Part shown: one piece after another, positions 1-8,743 of the stretch | Layout: every line of letters begins with the position of its first letter | How positions within the stretch are numbered: position 1 is the first letter of the stretch | Assembly (NCBI GenBank): GCA_025056955.1 | Contig: JANWYL010000019.1 | Location: 1-20,156, forward strand | DNA from: Sandaracinaceae bacterium | GTDB taxonomy: Bacteria; Myxococcota_A; Polyangia; Polyangiales; Sandaracinaceae | Reading direction: 5' to 3' | Length of the DNA stretch: 20,156 nt | Program-made: the position numbers and the translations under genes | Notes under the pieces: model-generated | Database searches by the model: none | The model's input: only the letters and a program-made list of their open reading frames with translations | Told to the model about the DNA's origin: nothing

Positions 1-1
1 T

Positions 2-1084
2 GAGCAGCCCGAATCCTCCCGTGCCGCCCTTGAAAAAGCCGGTCAAATCCTCAGCGAACACATGCCACAAAGCGCGGCAATCCTGCAAGAAGCTGCCCAG
101 GCCCTTGAAAGGGGTGATGGAGAAGGGGCGCGTGAAGCGATTCAAAGGGCCCGAGAAAGCCTTCAACGTGAATCAAACTCTCTTCCTTCTTTCATCACCA
201 ACGCCCAAAGACACGCTCAAGCCCTCCGTCAGGCAATCGCTTCCAAGGGTGGCAATGCCTCGACTGACGAATCGAATACCACCCCATCATCCACGCCCAG
301 CCAACAACCTCAACAAGAAAGGGATACCAACCAAGGTGATTCAAGCGGAAATGGGCGTCACGATGGTGAAGATCGAGCCATGGGCATTGCCCCAACCAAC
401 CAACACCAAGATCAAAGCATGCACTCTTCCGGTGGGATGGAGCCAGGTGAAACAGAAAGCACCCATCAGGGTGATCAACGAAACGACGGCGATTTACAGC
501 CACCTTCCCATCAACTATCCTCTCGTTCAACTGAGCAGCAACCCCACGCACAAGGCCAGCAAAATCAGCAAAACCAGCAAAACGCAAGTGCTGGATTGGG
601 GGAAGATGGGGAAAATACTCACCGATCCGAAAATCCTCTCAGTCACCCACCTCAATCTTTTCAACCACCCGACCATTCACCACCTTCTGGGCAATCCGCC
701 CAGGCTCAACCGAGCCATCTGGGTTTGCCCCATCATCAATCATCCTCAGCTGGCTCCACAACCAGGGCATGGGGGAACGAAACAGGCGGGCCAATTCAAG
801 GCAGGGCGACATCCACCCCACGGGCCAATTGGCAGGGGCATATCGATCTTGGGCCAGAGGAGTGGTCCCTCTCTCGGCAGCAATCCCCTTCGATGGCTCA
901 AATCGGATCACCCCAGCGCTTTTCATCATTCCCACAAACCCTTTTTCCACACCACACATCACCATTCAACGGGTTTGATAAATCAAGTGGGGGGGAAGGC
1001 ACCCACCAAACCCTCATGCCACCATCCATCCAAGGTTATGTTCAGCGATACCTCGAACGACTTGAAGGCATGCATGCGCAGTAG
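2..1084 (+). CDS. C-terminal part of a low-complexity MoxR-operon protein (5' end outside window)
   Basis: The reading frame is open from base 2, so only the C-terminal ~360 residues are seen; an internal ATG at 62 is not necessarily the start. The visible N-terminal part is helical and charged (LQEAAQALERGDGEGAREAI), resembling the repeated helical segments of large DUF4175-like membrane proteins that sit beside moxR. A ~230-residue stretch rich in Gln, Ser, His, Pro and Gly follows, with a short QQNQQNQQN run, and is probably disordered. The C-terminus (PPSIQGYVQRYLERL) matches the conserved ending 'vP..Y...V..Yf..L' that I recall for those proteins. It ends 14 nt before the MoxR gene on the same strand, which supports one operon. 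The family assignment is inference because the diagnostic N-terminal membrane part is missing. Reality as a coding frame is supported by the conserved ending and operon position. Confidence 0.7.
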   Translation, partial: EQPESSRAALEKAGQILSEHMPQSAAILQEAAQALERGDGEGAREAIQRARESLQRESNSLPSFITNAQRHAQALRQAIASKGGNASTDESNTTPSSTPSQQPQQERDTNQGDSSGNGRHDGEDRAMGIAPTNQHQDQSMHSSGGMEPGETESTHQGDQRNDGDLQPPSHQLSSRSTEQQPHAQGQQNQQNQQNASAGLGEDGENTHRSENPLSHPPQSFQPPDHSPPSGQSAQAQPSHLGLPHHQSSSAGSTTRAWGNETGGPIQGRATSTPRANWQGHIDLGPEEWSLSRQQSPSMAQIGSPQRFSSFPQTLFPHHTSPFNGFDKSSGGEGTHQTLMPPSIQGYVQRYLERLEGMHAQ

Positions 1085-1098
1085 TCATTGAGGTTGCG

Positions 1099-2139
1099 AT
1101 GGGAAGCCACCCTCCCCTTGATGAAAGCCATTCGCCTTCCAAAGAAGAGTTGGCAAGGGCTTTTGTTTCCTCTCGCGCCTTGGCCCTGGGAATCATCAAA
1201 GAGGTGGCCTCGCGGATCGTCGGTCAAGAAGAGGTGATCAAATGCGCCGTCGCAGGGTTGCTCCTTGGGGGTCATGTGTTGGTTGAAGGTGTTCCTGGCC
1301 TTGGGAAAACCCTGCTTGCCCGAACAATTGCCAGCTCAGTTGCCCTTCGCTTCAATCGGATTCAATTCACCCCTGACCTCATGCCTTCGGACATCCTTGG
1401 GACCCATGTCGTCCAAGTTGGTCAAGATGGGCAGCCGCTTCTTGCTTTTGAAAAGGGGCCTATCTTCGCCAACGTGGTCTTGGCCGACGAAATCAACCGC
1501 GCTTCACCAAAAACCCAGTCTGCCCTCCTTGAAGCAATGCAAGAAAGGCAGGTATCGATTGGCAACCAGAGCCATCCCCTTCCCACCCCCTTTTTTGTGA
1601 TCGCAACCCAAAATCCCATCGACAACGAAGGCACCTACCCCCTCCCCGAAGCCCAGTTGGACCGCTTTCTCATGAAATTGATCGTGCCTTTCCCAAGCGA
1701 GGATGAGCTCCTCGAAATCGTGCTTCGGACAGCAGGAGGAGGAGAGCAAGCCGTGCAGGTCGTTGCAGAAGGATCGGAGGTGCTTCGCGCAGGTGAGTTG
1801 ATTCGTTCTTTGGCGATTACGGATGTGCTTTTGCGTCAAGTTGTGCGTTTGGTGATTGCCACCCACCCAGAGCATCCCACCGCCCCTCCCCTGGTCAAAC
1901 GCTATGTGAGAGTTGGCGCAAGCCCACGCGCAGCCCAGTCGATTTTGGCACTTGCAAAGTACTTTGCTCTGCTTGATGGGCGTTTTCACGTGGCCACAGA
2001 AGACATCAGGCGGGCACTTCTTCCCTGCCTGCGTCACCGAATACTGCTCAATTTCGACGCAATTGCTGATGGGCTCAGCGTCGACAAGGTGATCGAAGAA
2101 CTCGCCACCTCCTTTGTGGAAAAAACTCGGAGTCGGTGA
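1099..2139 (+). CDS. MoxR-family AAA+ ATPase
   Basis: A 346-residue AAA+ ATPase of the MoxR family, which act as chaperone-like ATPases that assemble or activate VWA-domain partners. Visible motifs: Walker A GVPGLGKT (residues 64-71), Walker B VVLADE (126-131) followed by INRASPKTQSALLEAMQE, sensor-1 ATQNP (169-173), and EAQLDRF (184-190) carrying the family arginine. The N-terminal VGQEEVI segment is the usual MoxR entry motif. A C-terminal lid domain (about 220-346) completes a normal family length. The ATG at 1099 has GAGG five bases upstream. The gene follows the low-complexity gene by 14 nt and its stop overlaps the GTG start of the DUF58 gene (GTGA). The products probably act together at the membrane face. 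The family call is certain; the substrate is unknown. Confidence 0.97.
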   Translation: MGSHPPLDESHSPSKEELARAFVSSRALALGIIKEVASRIVGQEEVIKCAVAGLLLGGHVLVEGVPGLGKTLLARTIASSVALRFNRIQFTPDLMPSDILGTHVVQVGQDGQPLLAFEKGPIFANVVLADEINRASPKTQSALLEAMQERQVSIGNQSHPLPTPFFVIATQNPIDNEGTYPLPEAQLDRFLMKLIVPFPSEDELLEIVLRTAGGGEQAVQVVAEGSEVLRAGELIRSLAITDVLLRQVVRLVIATHPEHPTAPPLVKRYVRVGASPRAAQSILALAKYFALLDGRFHVATEDIRRALLPCLRHRILLNFDAIADGLSVDKVIEELATSFVEKTRSR

Positions 2140-3038
2140 ATTTTGGAAAAATGGTGGAAAAGTCGCTCGTCGTCAAATTTGACGCAAAGGTGCAGGCCCT
2201 CCTTGCACGCGCTCGGTTGCGTGTCACCCCACGTGCCACCTCTTTCCGACAAGGTGAACACCCTTCACCCATTCGCGCAAAAGGGATTGAGCCATCGGAT
2301 CTCCGCCCATACGTTCCGGGTGATGACGTGCGGCGAATCGATTGGAAAGCGTTTTTGCGTTCTCGTACCTTGGTTGTTCGGCAGTTTGAAGAAGAACGCA
2401 ACGCAAACATCACCCTTTTTGTTGACACCTCCGCGTCGATGGGAATTGGCACCCCTTCGAAGCTTGAAGTGGCCCGTTTTGTGGCCGCTGCGATCGCCTT
2501 TGTCGCAATGCGACAACACGATGTGGTCGAAAGCATTCTTTTTGCTTTTGCTCAAGGTGCAGCCCCCTCTTTCCAAACCCTCTGGCACCCAGAGGGGTGG
2601 CCCTCGTGGCTTGGCACCATTGAGTCTGCGAAGGCCTCTGGAAAGACAGACTTTGAGGGCGCAGTGAAAAGTTTCGTGCAAAAAGGGTCTCAGAGAAGCC
2701 TTGCAGTCGTGATTTCCGACCTTCTCGCCCCCGGCTTCCCCCAAGGTTTCCGCTTGCTCACAAGCCGGGGCCATGAGCTCCACGTGATTGCCATCGCTTG
2801 TGATGCCGATGAATCCCCTCCTGTGGAAGGAGCGATCGAAGTCATCGATTCAGAAAGCGGAGAGCGCCTCCATGTCGAAGTGGACGAAAGCATGCGCCAA
2901 GCATTGCGACAGGCAATAAGGGCTCATCGTGAAGCGTGCCGAGAAAGCGTGCAGCGGATGGGTGGCACCTATGTCGAAGTGAATGTCGCAATGAAACCCG
3001 AGGTGATTGTCCAACGCATCTTTGGAGGAAGGGCATGA
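2136..3038 (+). CDS. DUF58 domain protein (VWA-like fold), MoxR partner
   Basis: A 300-residue DUF58 protein. The signature RPYVPGDDVRRIDWK (residues 57-71) and the following RQFEEE are characteristic. The C-terminal half has a VWA-like fold with a complete metal-site motif DTSAS (97-101) after the strand ITLFV. DUF58 proteins are encoded almost invariably next to MoxR ATPases and are regarded as their partners; the molecular role is not established. The start is either GTG 2136, which overlaps the moxR stop as GTGA, or ATG 2151 five codons downstream; I chose the former because of the overlap. No membrane segment is evident, so it is probably cytoplasmic or peripheral. It ends in an ATGA overlap with the BatA-like gene, indicating translational coupling. 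Confidence 0.95.
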   Translation: MNFGKMVEKSLVVKFDAKVQALLARARLRVTPRATSFRQGEHPSPIRAKGIEPSDLRPYVPGDDVRRIDWKAFLRSRTLVVRQFEEERNANITLFVDTSASMGIGTPSKLEVARFVAAAIAFVAMRQHDVVESILFAFAQGAAPSFQTLWHPEGWPSWLGTIESAKASGKTDFEGAVKSFVQKGSQRSLAVVISDLLAPGFPQGFRLLTSRGHELHVIAIACDADESPPVEGAIEVIDSESGERLHVEVDESMRQALRQAIRAHREACRESVQRMGGTYVEVNVAMKPEVIVQRIFGGRA

Positions 3039-4810
3039 ACTTCACCGCCCTCTCCCCGTGGATCGTCGCAGCACTCAGCAGTGCCACGGTGCTTTTCCTC
3101 CTCATCTCCCACTGGATCCGGCCACAACCCAGGCCATTTATCGCTTCGAATATCGCCTTTTGGAAAAAAGCCATCGTGCAAAGCGCTCCCCCAAAGTGGA
3201 AAAGAGGCAAAATCCCTTGGCTCTCTTTGCTTCTTGCGGTGCTCCTCGGCGTGGGTCTTGTGTTTTTTGCGGGAGCACCTGAGGGCTTGGCCACGCAGAA
3301 AACAGCGCTTGCGATTGTCATCGATGCCGGCTGGACGATGGGAGCCCTGACACGTGGGGGCATGACACGCTTTGAGCGGGCTTTGAAAGAAGCAGCGCAA
3401 ATCGCCTCTTCGGAAGGGGGCCAGCTCCTTTGGATCCGCGCAGGCACAAGCCCCGAGCTCTTGCCCGAAATCCCAAAAGAAGAAGCTCTTAGGAGACTCC
3501 AGCGCCAGGGCGTTGACGACGCGCCCTCAGCACAGGATTTGGCCCTAGAGCTTGCCGATGGGATGCTTTCTGCCCACTCCCAACACACCCACGCCACAAG
3601 ACGGATTGTTTACATCGGTGATCACGAGCCTCGGATTTCCACCCACTCCCGACTCGAGTGGGTGCGTGTTGGCATTCCCGTCGACACCGTGGCCATCACC
3701 TCATTTTGCGCAAGACGCTTGCTCCATGCAGCGGGTGAATACCTTTTTGAGGTCGAGGTCAGCAACCACAGCAACGCCCAAGCAAGCTTTCGCCTGCAAG
3801 TACAAGCTGAAAACATTCCTCTTTTTGACCAAACCTTGACCTTGGGCCCCCGAGAGAAGCGCTTGGTGGGCGGCGTGGGAAGCACGGTGCATGCCGCCCG
3901 TCTTTTGGCTTCGATCACCGAGGTGCAAATCGATGGGAGTCGCGATTCCTTTTCGGGAGACGATCGCAGTTTTGCGGTGATCGAAGCCCTGCGCTCGATC
4001 AGCCTCCTTTGGGTAGGTTCACCCAACCCCTTTCTCCAAGCACTTCTCGAAACTCATCCACTGCTGCGTGTAACACATCTTTCACCAACCGAATTCTCGA
4101 AATTTTCAAAAGCGCTCAACTCATACGACATATTGCTTTTCGACCGAGTTAACCTTTCCGATACCCAGGATCACCCTGCCATCATCACCTTTGGGATGGG
4201 TTCAGTTGACGAAGGCAAGCCTTCCAAAACCCCTTCTAGGATCGACTGGGTGCGCTCTGACCACCCCATCGTTGAGGGGATTGATCTTTTGGGTGTAAGC
4301 ACTGGCCGCACCCTGCCGCTTCACCTCGGGCCCGACGATGTGATCTTTCTTCGAGGAGGTGCGTCAGTCCTTGGAGCAACGAGGCAAAACGAAGGTGCAA
4401 AGCGGGTCTTTTTTGGCTTCTCACCTGAAGCCAGCGAGTTGGTCCAAAGCCCTCGCTTTCCCTTGCTTTTGCATCAAGCGCTGCGCTGGCTTAAAAGAGA
4501 AGTCCCCCCTTGGCCAAAGCCGGTTGGGACTGGCCTTCGGGCAGTGGGCAAGGAGCCCATCACTGGTCCAGGGCTTCCCTTCTCCTTTTGGCTCCCGCGA
4601 AGCCAAAAGGCAGGTATCTATGGCCTGGGCCCCACGCATTCGGTGGCCTTGGACAGCCACTTTTGGGCCCAACCCCTTTCTGGAAATCCGGAAAAAGAAA
4701 GCCAAAGGCCAACTGACAAAGATTTCGATCGATGGGTCCTTGTGGGCTGGCTTTGGTTGGCTGTGCTCACGATCGAGGTGATGCTCTTGCATCGGGGTTG
4801 GCTGCGATGA
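3035..4810 (+). CDS. BatA-like membrane protein with degenerate VWA domain
   Basis: A 591-residue membrane protein. The reading frame is open further upstream, but ATG 3035 is chosen because GGAGGAAGGG lies directly before it and it overlaps the DUF58 stop as ATGA. Two N-terminal membrane segments (about 8-28 and 56-80) are separated by a basic cytoplasmic segment with FIASNIAFWKK, the arrangement seen in BatA-type N-termini. A C-terminal membrane segment (WVLVGWLWLAVLTIEVMLL) closes the protein. The strand ALAIVID is followed by AGWT, so the usual DxSxS metal site of a VWA domain reads DAGWT and lacks the serines. The rest is likely a large periplasmic region with beta-sandwich character. 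Its stop overlaps the next start (ATGA). Role inferred: structural partner in a MoxR/VWA membrane complex. Confidence 0.85.
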   Translation: MNFTALSPWIVAALSSATVLFLLISHWIRPQPRPFIASNIAFWKKAIVQSAPPKWKRGKIPWLSLLLAVLLGVGLVFFAGAPEGLATQKTALAIVIDAGWTMGALTRGGMTRFERALKEAAQIASSEGGQLLWIRAGTSPELLPEIPKEEALRRLQRQGVDDAPSAQDLALELADGMLSAHSQHTHATRRIVYIGDHEPRISTHSRLEWVRVGIPVDTVAITSFCARRLLHAAGEYLFEVEVSNHSNAQASFRLQVQAENIPLFDQTLTLGPREKRLVGGVGSTVHAARLLASITEVQIDGSRDSFSGDDRSFAVIEALRSISLLWVGSPNPFLQALLETHPLLRVTHLSPTEFSKFSKALNSYDILLFDRVNLSDTQDHPAIITFGMGSVDEGKPSKTPSRIDWVRSDHPIVEGIDLLGVSTGRTLPLHLGPDDVIFLRGGASVLGATRQNEGAKRVFFGFSPEASELVQSPRFPLLLHQALRWLKREVPPWPKPVGTGLRAVGKEPITGPGLPFSFWLPRSQKAGIYGLGPTHSVALDSHFWAQPLSGNPEKESQRPTDKDFDRWVLVGWLWLAVLTIEVMLLHRGWLR

Positions 4811-7302
4811 GCGGTTGGCTGCCAATCGCATTGGAAAGGCCTTCGGTTTTTTGGGCTTTTTTGCTTTTGGCCCTTTGGACTTTGGCGCTGGGCCGCTCGA
4901 AACTCGGCCTCGCCTCATCGTGGCCTTTTACCCTTTTTCGGCTTTTGGCTTTCGGATGCGCCGCCCTGGCTTTTGCCGGCGCCCAGTGGACCGGAACGAA
5001 GGCCAGAACCAAAATCGGTGTATGGGTTGACCCCTCGCCAGGCATTCATCGCTTGGAACGGCAGCATCTCCTCCAAAGGCTTCATGCACTCGATGCCACA
5101 AGGGATGAGATTGAAATCGCGGAAATCGCCATCCCCCCCTCCCAGATCCAAAGCCGAAATCAAATGCTCAAGTCAATTGCCACTTTTCTTTGGGAGCTTC
5201 GCCAAAAAGGCGCTTCTTCGCTTGTGATCGCAAGCGATGGCCGCTCCCCTCACCTGGGTGAAGCCGCGCTTTTTGCCAAAAACGCGGGTTTTTCTCTCGC
5301 ATTTCTTCCAGTTGGAGCATCTCCACCAATCGATGAATTTGCCATCCTTGGCATTGAAGCGCCTCACCTCCTCCGCCCTGGTGAAGAGATCACTTCTGCA
5401 ATCACCATCCGGGCAAAATCAGGTGTTAAAGGCGAAATCGAGCTCCGACTGGGTGAACAACCGCTTGCGCGCATTCCCTTCCGTGCCAGTGGAGACACGC
5501 TCAGTCTCCAAGCCCGCTTGAGCATCCCTCGGGTAAAAAGCGGGATACATCGCCTTGAGGCAATCGCTTTGGGCGTTGAAGACGCCGTTTCTCTCAACAA
5601 CCGCTGGAGCACCCTCGTTGAAGTGCTTCCCCCAGTGAGGGTATGGATCCATGCCCCCGACCCCCAACAATCCATTCTTTCCAATTTGTTTGAAAAGGCC
5701 GGGATGGAGGTGAAAACCACAGCACCCGCCGAAGCACCCGATGAAAGCGCTGGATACGATGAGACTGACCTCGTTGTTTTCGAGGAAGTCGATCTCGATC
5801 GCCTCTCAGAAGCCCAAGCACGGGCCATTCGAAAGTGGGTTGAAGACGGTGGTGGTGGGCTGATCACGATCACGGGTGAGCACCCAGTGCGCTCCTCCCC
5901 CTCGATTCTCAGGGAAATCGAGCCAATCAAGCCACCAGAAGCAACCTCTCTGGGCCCAAAACCCCTCGAGCTCATGATCGTGCTCGACCGCAGCTCATCG
6001 ATGGCAGGGGTGCGGATGGTGCAAGCCCGCATGGCCGCAATTGCCGTGATCCAATCCCTCAGGGCCGATTCTCGCGTGGGGCTTGTGGCCTTTTCCGGAT
6101 CTGTCGACTTGGTGGTGCGGCCAGTTCCGATGAACCGTGCCCATGACCTTGCGCAAGTGATCGCCGGCATCCGGGCGCTTGGCGGAACGAATATCGCTGC
6201 AGCCCTCGTTGCCGCAAATCGCGCCCTTTCGCATGACCCTCGTTACCGTCAGCATGTGATTTTGATTTCGGACGGCGAAAGCGAGGTATCAAGCGCCATC
6301 GCCGCAGCCATGGCCCTGGCCGGCTCAGGCGCAACCATTTCCACAATCATGATTGGCATGCACTCGCCCCTTCTTGCCGAAATCGCTCGGATTGGCCGTG
6401 GCCGCTACCGTGAAACCACGGCAGAAGGCTTGCGCGCCTCGGTGTTGAGCGAAGCTCGTGCCCTTGAGCTGCCTGCAAGCCAAGAGGGCGCTGTTTTCAT
6501 CCGGGAAGCCACACCTTTTTACGCTTTTGAAGGGCTTTCATTTCGCCGCGCTCCGCCCCTTGGGGGGCAATCGCAAGCGGCTTTACGCCAAGGCGCCCTG
6601 GCCATTTTTGTGGGCCGCAACAACTCCCCTCTTTTGGCCCACTGGCAGCGCGGGCTCGGCCAAGTGGCAAGCTGGACGAGCGCCAGCAGCGGTCGCTGGG
6701 CTTCTGCCTTTCGCAATAGCCCCCTTTTTGAGGCGATGTGGTTGCGTCTGGCCTCTTTCCTCGCCCGCCGACCAAAGCCAGATGAAATTGCCCTCATCCT
6801 CGAAAGCAACCCTGAAAAAGACTCTTCTTTGCTCTTGACCGCCATCACTTCCGACCCAGCCAGCACTTCTCCTCCCCTGGTCCGCCTTTTCCGCAAGCCC
6901 CTGCCCTTTGAGCCTGGAGACTCCTCCCTCTCCTTGGAGCGGATAGGCCCAGGCCTTTGGCGAGCCACGATTGATGAAGGCGAAGGCTTTCTTGTCGACG
7001 CGCGGATGCCGAGCTCTCCTCTCCCCCAAAGCGCAATCGCTTTCGACCGCCCCCCCGATCCTCGCCTCCACCACATCGGCCCTCACCAAGGTGAGCTCCA
7101 ATCCCTCACCCAGCTCACCAATGGGTATTTGCTTGAAACACCCAATGATATTTCCAAAGTTTCCGCACCAGAATCTTCGCCAATTCCTTTGAGTACCCCC
7201 CTTTTTCTTTTGGCCCTCACCTTTTACCTTTTCTCGGTTTTTTTGCATCGAGTGCTCCCTCGCCTTCTCGAGGGCCACCGGTCTCACCAAGTTTCTCGCT
7301 AG
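4807..7302 (+). CDS. Large membrane-anchored VWA-domain protein
   Basis: An 831-residue protein starting at ATG 4807, which overlaps the previous stop (ATGA); the frame continues upstream but that stretch overlaps the BatA-like gene. Membrane segments lie at about 13-29 and 42-60, and one is near the C-terminus (FLLALTFYLFSVFL, about 799-814). Between them come a beta-rich region and a segment like a class I glutamine-amidotransferase fold without obvious catalytic residues (DLVVFEEVDLDRL then KWVEDGGGGLITITGE). An intact VWA domain follows: MIDAS DRSSS (394-398), GGTN (459-462) and SDGES (D489). This layout is common in MoxR-linked loci of planctomycetes and deltaproteobacteria. It is last in the operon; no clear terminator follows. 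Family and topology are well supported; function is unknown. Confidence 0.92.
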   Translation: MSGWLPIALERPSVFWAFLLLALWTLALGRSKLGLASSWPFTLFRLLAFGCAALAFAGAQWTGTKARTKIGVWVDPSPGIHRLERQHLLQRLHALDATRDEIEIAEIAIPPSQIQSRNQMLKSIATFLWELRQKGASSLVIASDGRSPHLGEAALFAKNAGFSLAFLPVGASPPIDEFAILGIEAPHLLRPGEEITSAITIRAKSGVKGEIELRLGEQPLARIPFRASGDTLSLQARLSIPRVKSGIHRLEAIALGVEDAVSLNNRWSTLVEVLPPVRVWIHAPDPQQSILSNLFEKAGMEVKTTAPAEAPDESAGYDETDLVVFEEVDLDRLSEAQARAIRKWVEDGGGGLITITGEHPVRSSPSILREIEPIKPPEATSLGPKPLELMIVLDRSSSMAGVRMVQARMAAIAVIQSLRADSRVGLVAFSGSVDLVVRPVPMNRAHDLAQVIAGIRALGGTNIAAALVAANRALSHDPRYRQHVILISDGESEVSSAIAAAMALAGSGATISTIMIGMHSPLLAEIARIGRGRYRETTAEGLRASVLSEARALELPASQEGAVFIREATPFYAFEGLSFRRAPPLGGQSQAALRQGALAIFVGRNNSPLLAHWQRGLGQVASWTSASSGRWASAFRNSPLFEAMWLRLASFLARRPKPDEIALILESNPEKDSSLLLTAITSDPASTSPPLVRLFRKPLPFEPGDSSLSLERIGPGLWRATIDEGEGFLVDARMPSSPLPQSAIAFDRPPDPRLHHIGPHQGELQSLTQLTNGYLLETPNDISKVSAPESSPIPLSTPLFLLALTFYLFSVFLHRVLPRLLEGHRSHQVSR

Positions 7303-7538
7303 TTTCATGGTTGCCTTGCGGGCCTTGGGTCTGAATGACGGCTGCCAAATGCTGGTGTATCGTTTTTAACGCATCAATCACCCATGAGGTGAGATGGGTG
7401 CATCACCAATCACCCTTCGCATGTACCAAGCCACACCCACAATCACGAAATCAGGAGCACCCTTTTAATCGGTTTGCACCACCCCATTGCACCATCCATA
7501 AAGCGGAGCAACTCTTGACAAGGAGCCTCGGGTTCTGT
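7303..7538. other. Convergent intergenic region, no gene seen
   Basis: This 236-bp gap separates the end of the VWA operon (+) from the end of the MauE-like gene (-). I see no convincing ORF, tRNA or T-tailed terminator in it. It holds an inverted repeat CACCCAT/ATGGGTG at 7379-7400, and GCATCAATCACCC at 7371-7383 is partly repeated as GCATCACCAATCACCC at 7400-7415. Confidence 0.6.
7379..7400. repeat. Inverted repeat CACCCAT/ATGGGTG
   Basis: A 7-bp perfect inverted repeat, arms 7379-7385 and 7394-7400, with an 8-nt loop. It has no T-run on either side, so it is not a standard terminator. The arm sequence recurs in the other intergenic regions of the window (14942-14981, 18000-18007, 18202-18209). 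Function unknown. Confidence 0.5.
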
Positions 7539-8051
7539 TCAAGAAGCCTTCTCCCCATCCAGCCGACGGCGCAACCCCTTTGATAAAGCAATCATGGACC
7601 AATGGGATCCATCGCGGCTTAAAGCAACAACCCCTGCACCAACAAAAAGCAGGAGATTTCGCACAACCGCCCCCCACCCTACCCGCGTTTCCATCACCTT
7701 GCCAAAGCAACCACACTCGATATCGATGCCTCGGAAGATGGCCTGAAGGAGAGCCACCGTAAAAATCACGAGCAAAGACATCGCCACAAGCGCAGCACCT
7801 CGAGGCCGCCACCCAACGAGCAAAGCCGCCCCAACCACCGCTTCAACGGGAGGAAGCGACAAGGCGAAAAGGCCCACAAAATCTTCAGGAAGAAGGTGAT
7901 ATCGCATCACATCTTTTGCAAAAGCCGCAGGGTCAGCAAGTTTTGGAATCGCCGCAACCAAAAAGACCAAGCCCACCGTCCATTGTGCAATGCGCACAAC
8001 CCACGGCCCCCCAACCTCACCCAGCCACTTCTTAAATTCATCGTTTCTCAT
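7539..8051 (-). CDS. MauE/DoxX-like membrane protein
   Basis: A 170-residue integral membrane protein with about four hydrophobic segments (roughly 20-37, 57-80, 86-105, 128-145). The first contains the DoxX/MauE-like pattern RIAQWTVGLVFLVAAIPKLADP. The motif IDIECGCFGK (Cys113, Cys115) matches the CGCFG motif of MauE-type redox-associated membrane proteins, suggesting a thiol/disulfide role at the membrane. The start ATG 8051 has AAAGAGGGG six bases upstream and overlaps the rhodanese stop as ATGA, so I prefer it over an upstream in-frame start that would lie inside the rhodanese gene. Translational coupling to a rhodanese suggests a joint sulfur or redox function, which is inference. Methylamine metabolism is unlikely since no other mau gene is present. 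Confidence 0.85.
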   Translation of the reverse strand: MRNDEFKKWLGEVGGPWVVRIAQWTVGLVFLVAAIPKLADPAAFAKDVMRYHLLPEDFVGLFALSLPPVEAVVGAALLVGWRPRGAALVAMSLLVIFTVALLQAIFRGIDIECGCFGKVMETRVGWGAVVRNLLLFVGAGVVALSRDGSHWSMIALSKGLRRRLDGEKAS

Positions 8052-8602
8052 GGATGCCCCTCTTTGTTGGAGCTGGTCGCTGTTCCCCAATGCGCAAGCT
8101 TGGGTGGAGGCCCCGATTCGGCAGGCAACTCTCGCTCGAGCCACGCTGGCATCCCCCCTCGAAGCACCCGCACATTCCGCACTCCTTCTTTGACCAAGCG
8201 TTCTGCGAGATGCCGACTCGCCTCACATTCTCTTTCGGCGTCGCAATAGGTGATCACCGCTGAAGCAGCGCGCGCCTGATTCAACACCTCCTCTGAGAGG
8301 GCCTCATCTTCAGGGCAAGCAGGGAGGGCACCAGGCACATGGCCTCGTTCATAGAGCGCTTCCGACCTTGCGTCGACGAAAAGCACATCCCCCCTTTCGA
8401 GAAGACGCATCGCCTCTTCTGGCTCGATCCATTGGGGCATTGATGGAGGAGCATCAACGTGGGCACAACGAGCTGCCTCAGAGGGCGCAAGCTTTGGAAC
8501 TTCCCTTAAGGCAGCATTTAGGCCAATCCCGGCCAGGCAAAGAAGCAATACATCGAAAACCTCCTTGCCTCGACTCCTATTCTTGTTCATCCCAAGCGCC
8601 AT
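8048..8602 (-). CDS. Membrane-anchored rhodanese-domain protein
   Basis: A 184-residue protein. An N-terminal hydrophobic segment (about 15-31, VFDVLLLCLAGIGLNAA) acts as an anchor or uncleaved signal and is followed by one rhodanese domain (about 58-160). Domain marks: WIEPEEAMRLLERGDVLFVDARS at the start, ERGHVPGA, the catalytic-loop cysteine in ITYCDAERECEAS (Cys120, with Cys126), and the end motif VRVLRGGMPAW. Rhodaneses transfer sulfane sulfur through the active-site cysteine; here the domain would lie outside the cytoplasmic membrane. Possible starts are ATG 8602 or ATG 8590; neither has a strong ribosome site. The stop overlaps the MauE-like start, so the two are translated together. 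The pair may shuttle thiols or sulfur in the periplasm (inference). Confidence 0.9.
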   Translation of the reverse strand: MALGMNKNRSRGKEVFDVLLLCLAGIGLNAALREVPKLAPSEAARCAHVDAPPSMPQWIEPEEAMRLLERGDVLFVDARSEALYERGHVPGALPACPEDEALSEEVLNQARAASAVITYCDAERECEASRHLAERLVKEGVRNVRVLRGGMPAWLERELPAESGPPPKLAHWGTATSSNKEGHP

Positions 8603-8717
8603 GGTCCATTTTCAGCATGAATGCCTTCCAATTCATCATGACCCAAAAATTTGAAATGAAAAGGTGGAAAGAATAGCCCACCAGCCAGAAGTCCTTGAAC
8701 CTTGCCCTGCCCCCCTT

Positions 8718-8741
8718 GGCCATCGTCAGATGGCCTTTTTT
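8718..8741 (+). terminator. Intrinsic terminator hairpin upstream of the cNMP regulator
   Basis: GGCCATC (8718-8724), loop GTCA, GATGGCC (8729-8735), then six Ts (8736-8741). This is a textbook rho-independent terminator for + strand transcription. No + strand gene ends just before it: the preceding gene is on the - strand and starts at 8602. It either stops a short leader or small transcript, or shields the regulator gene from read-through. Confidence 0.75.
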
Positions 8742-8743
8742 GT

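Noticed and set aside
21..1091. Long + strand frame (356 residues) overlapping the first gene
   Set aside because: Composition rich in Pro/Lys/His without domains; the alternative frame has the conserved ending and correct spacing to moxR.
7539..8051. Methylamine utilisation gene cluster
   Set aside because: Only the MauE-like protein is present; it is coupled to a rhodanese and no dehydrogenase subunits are nearby.
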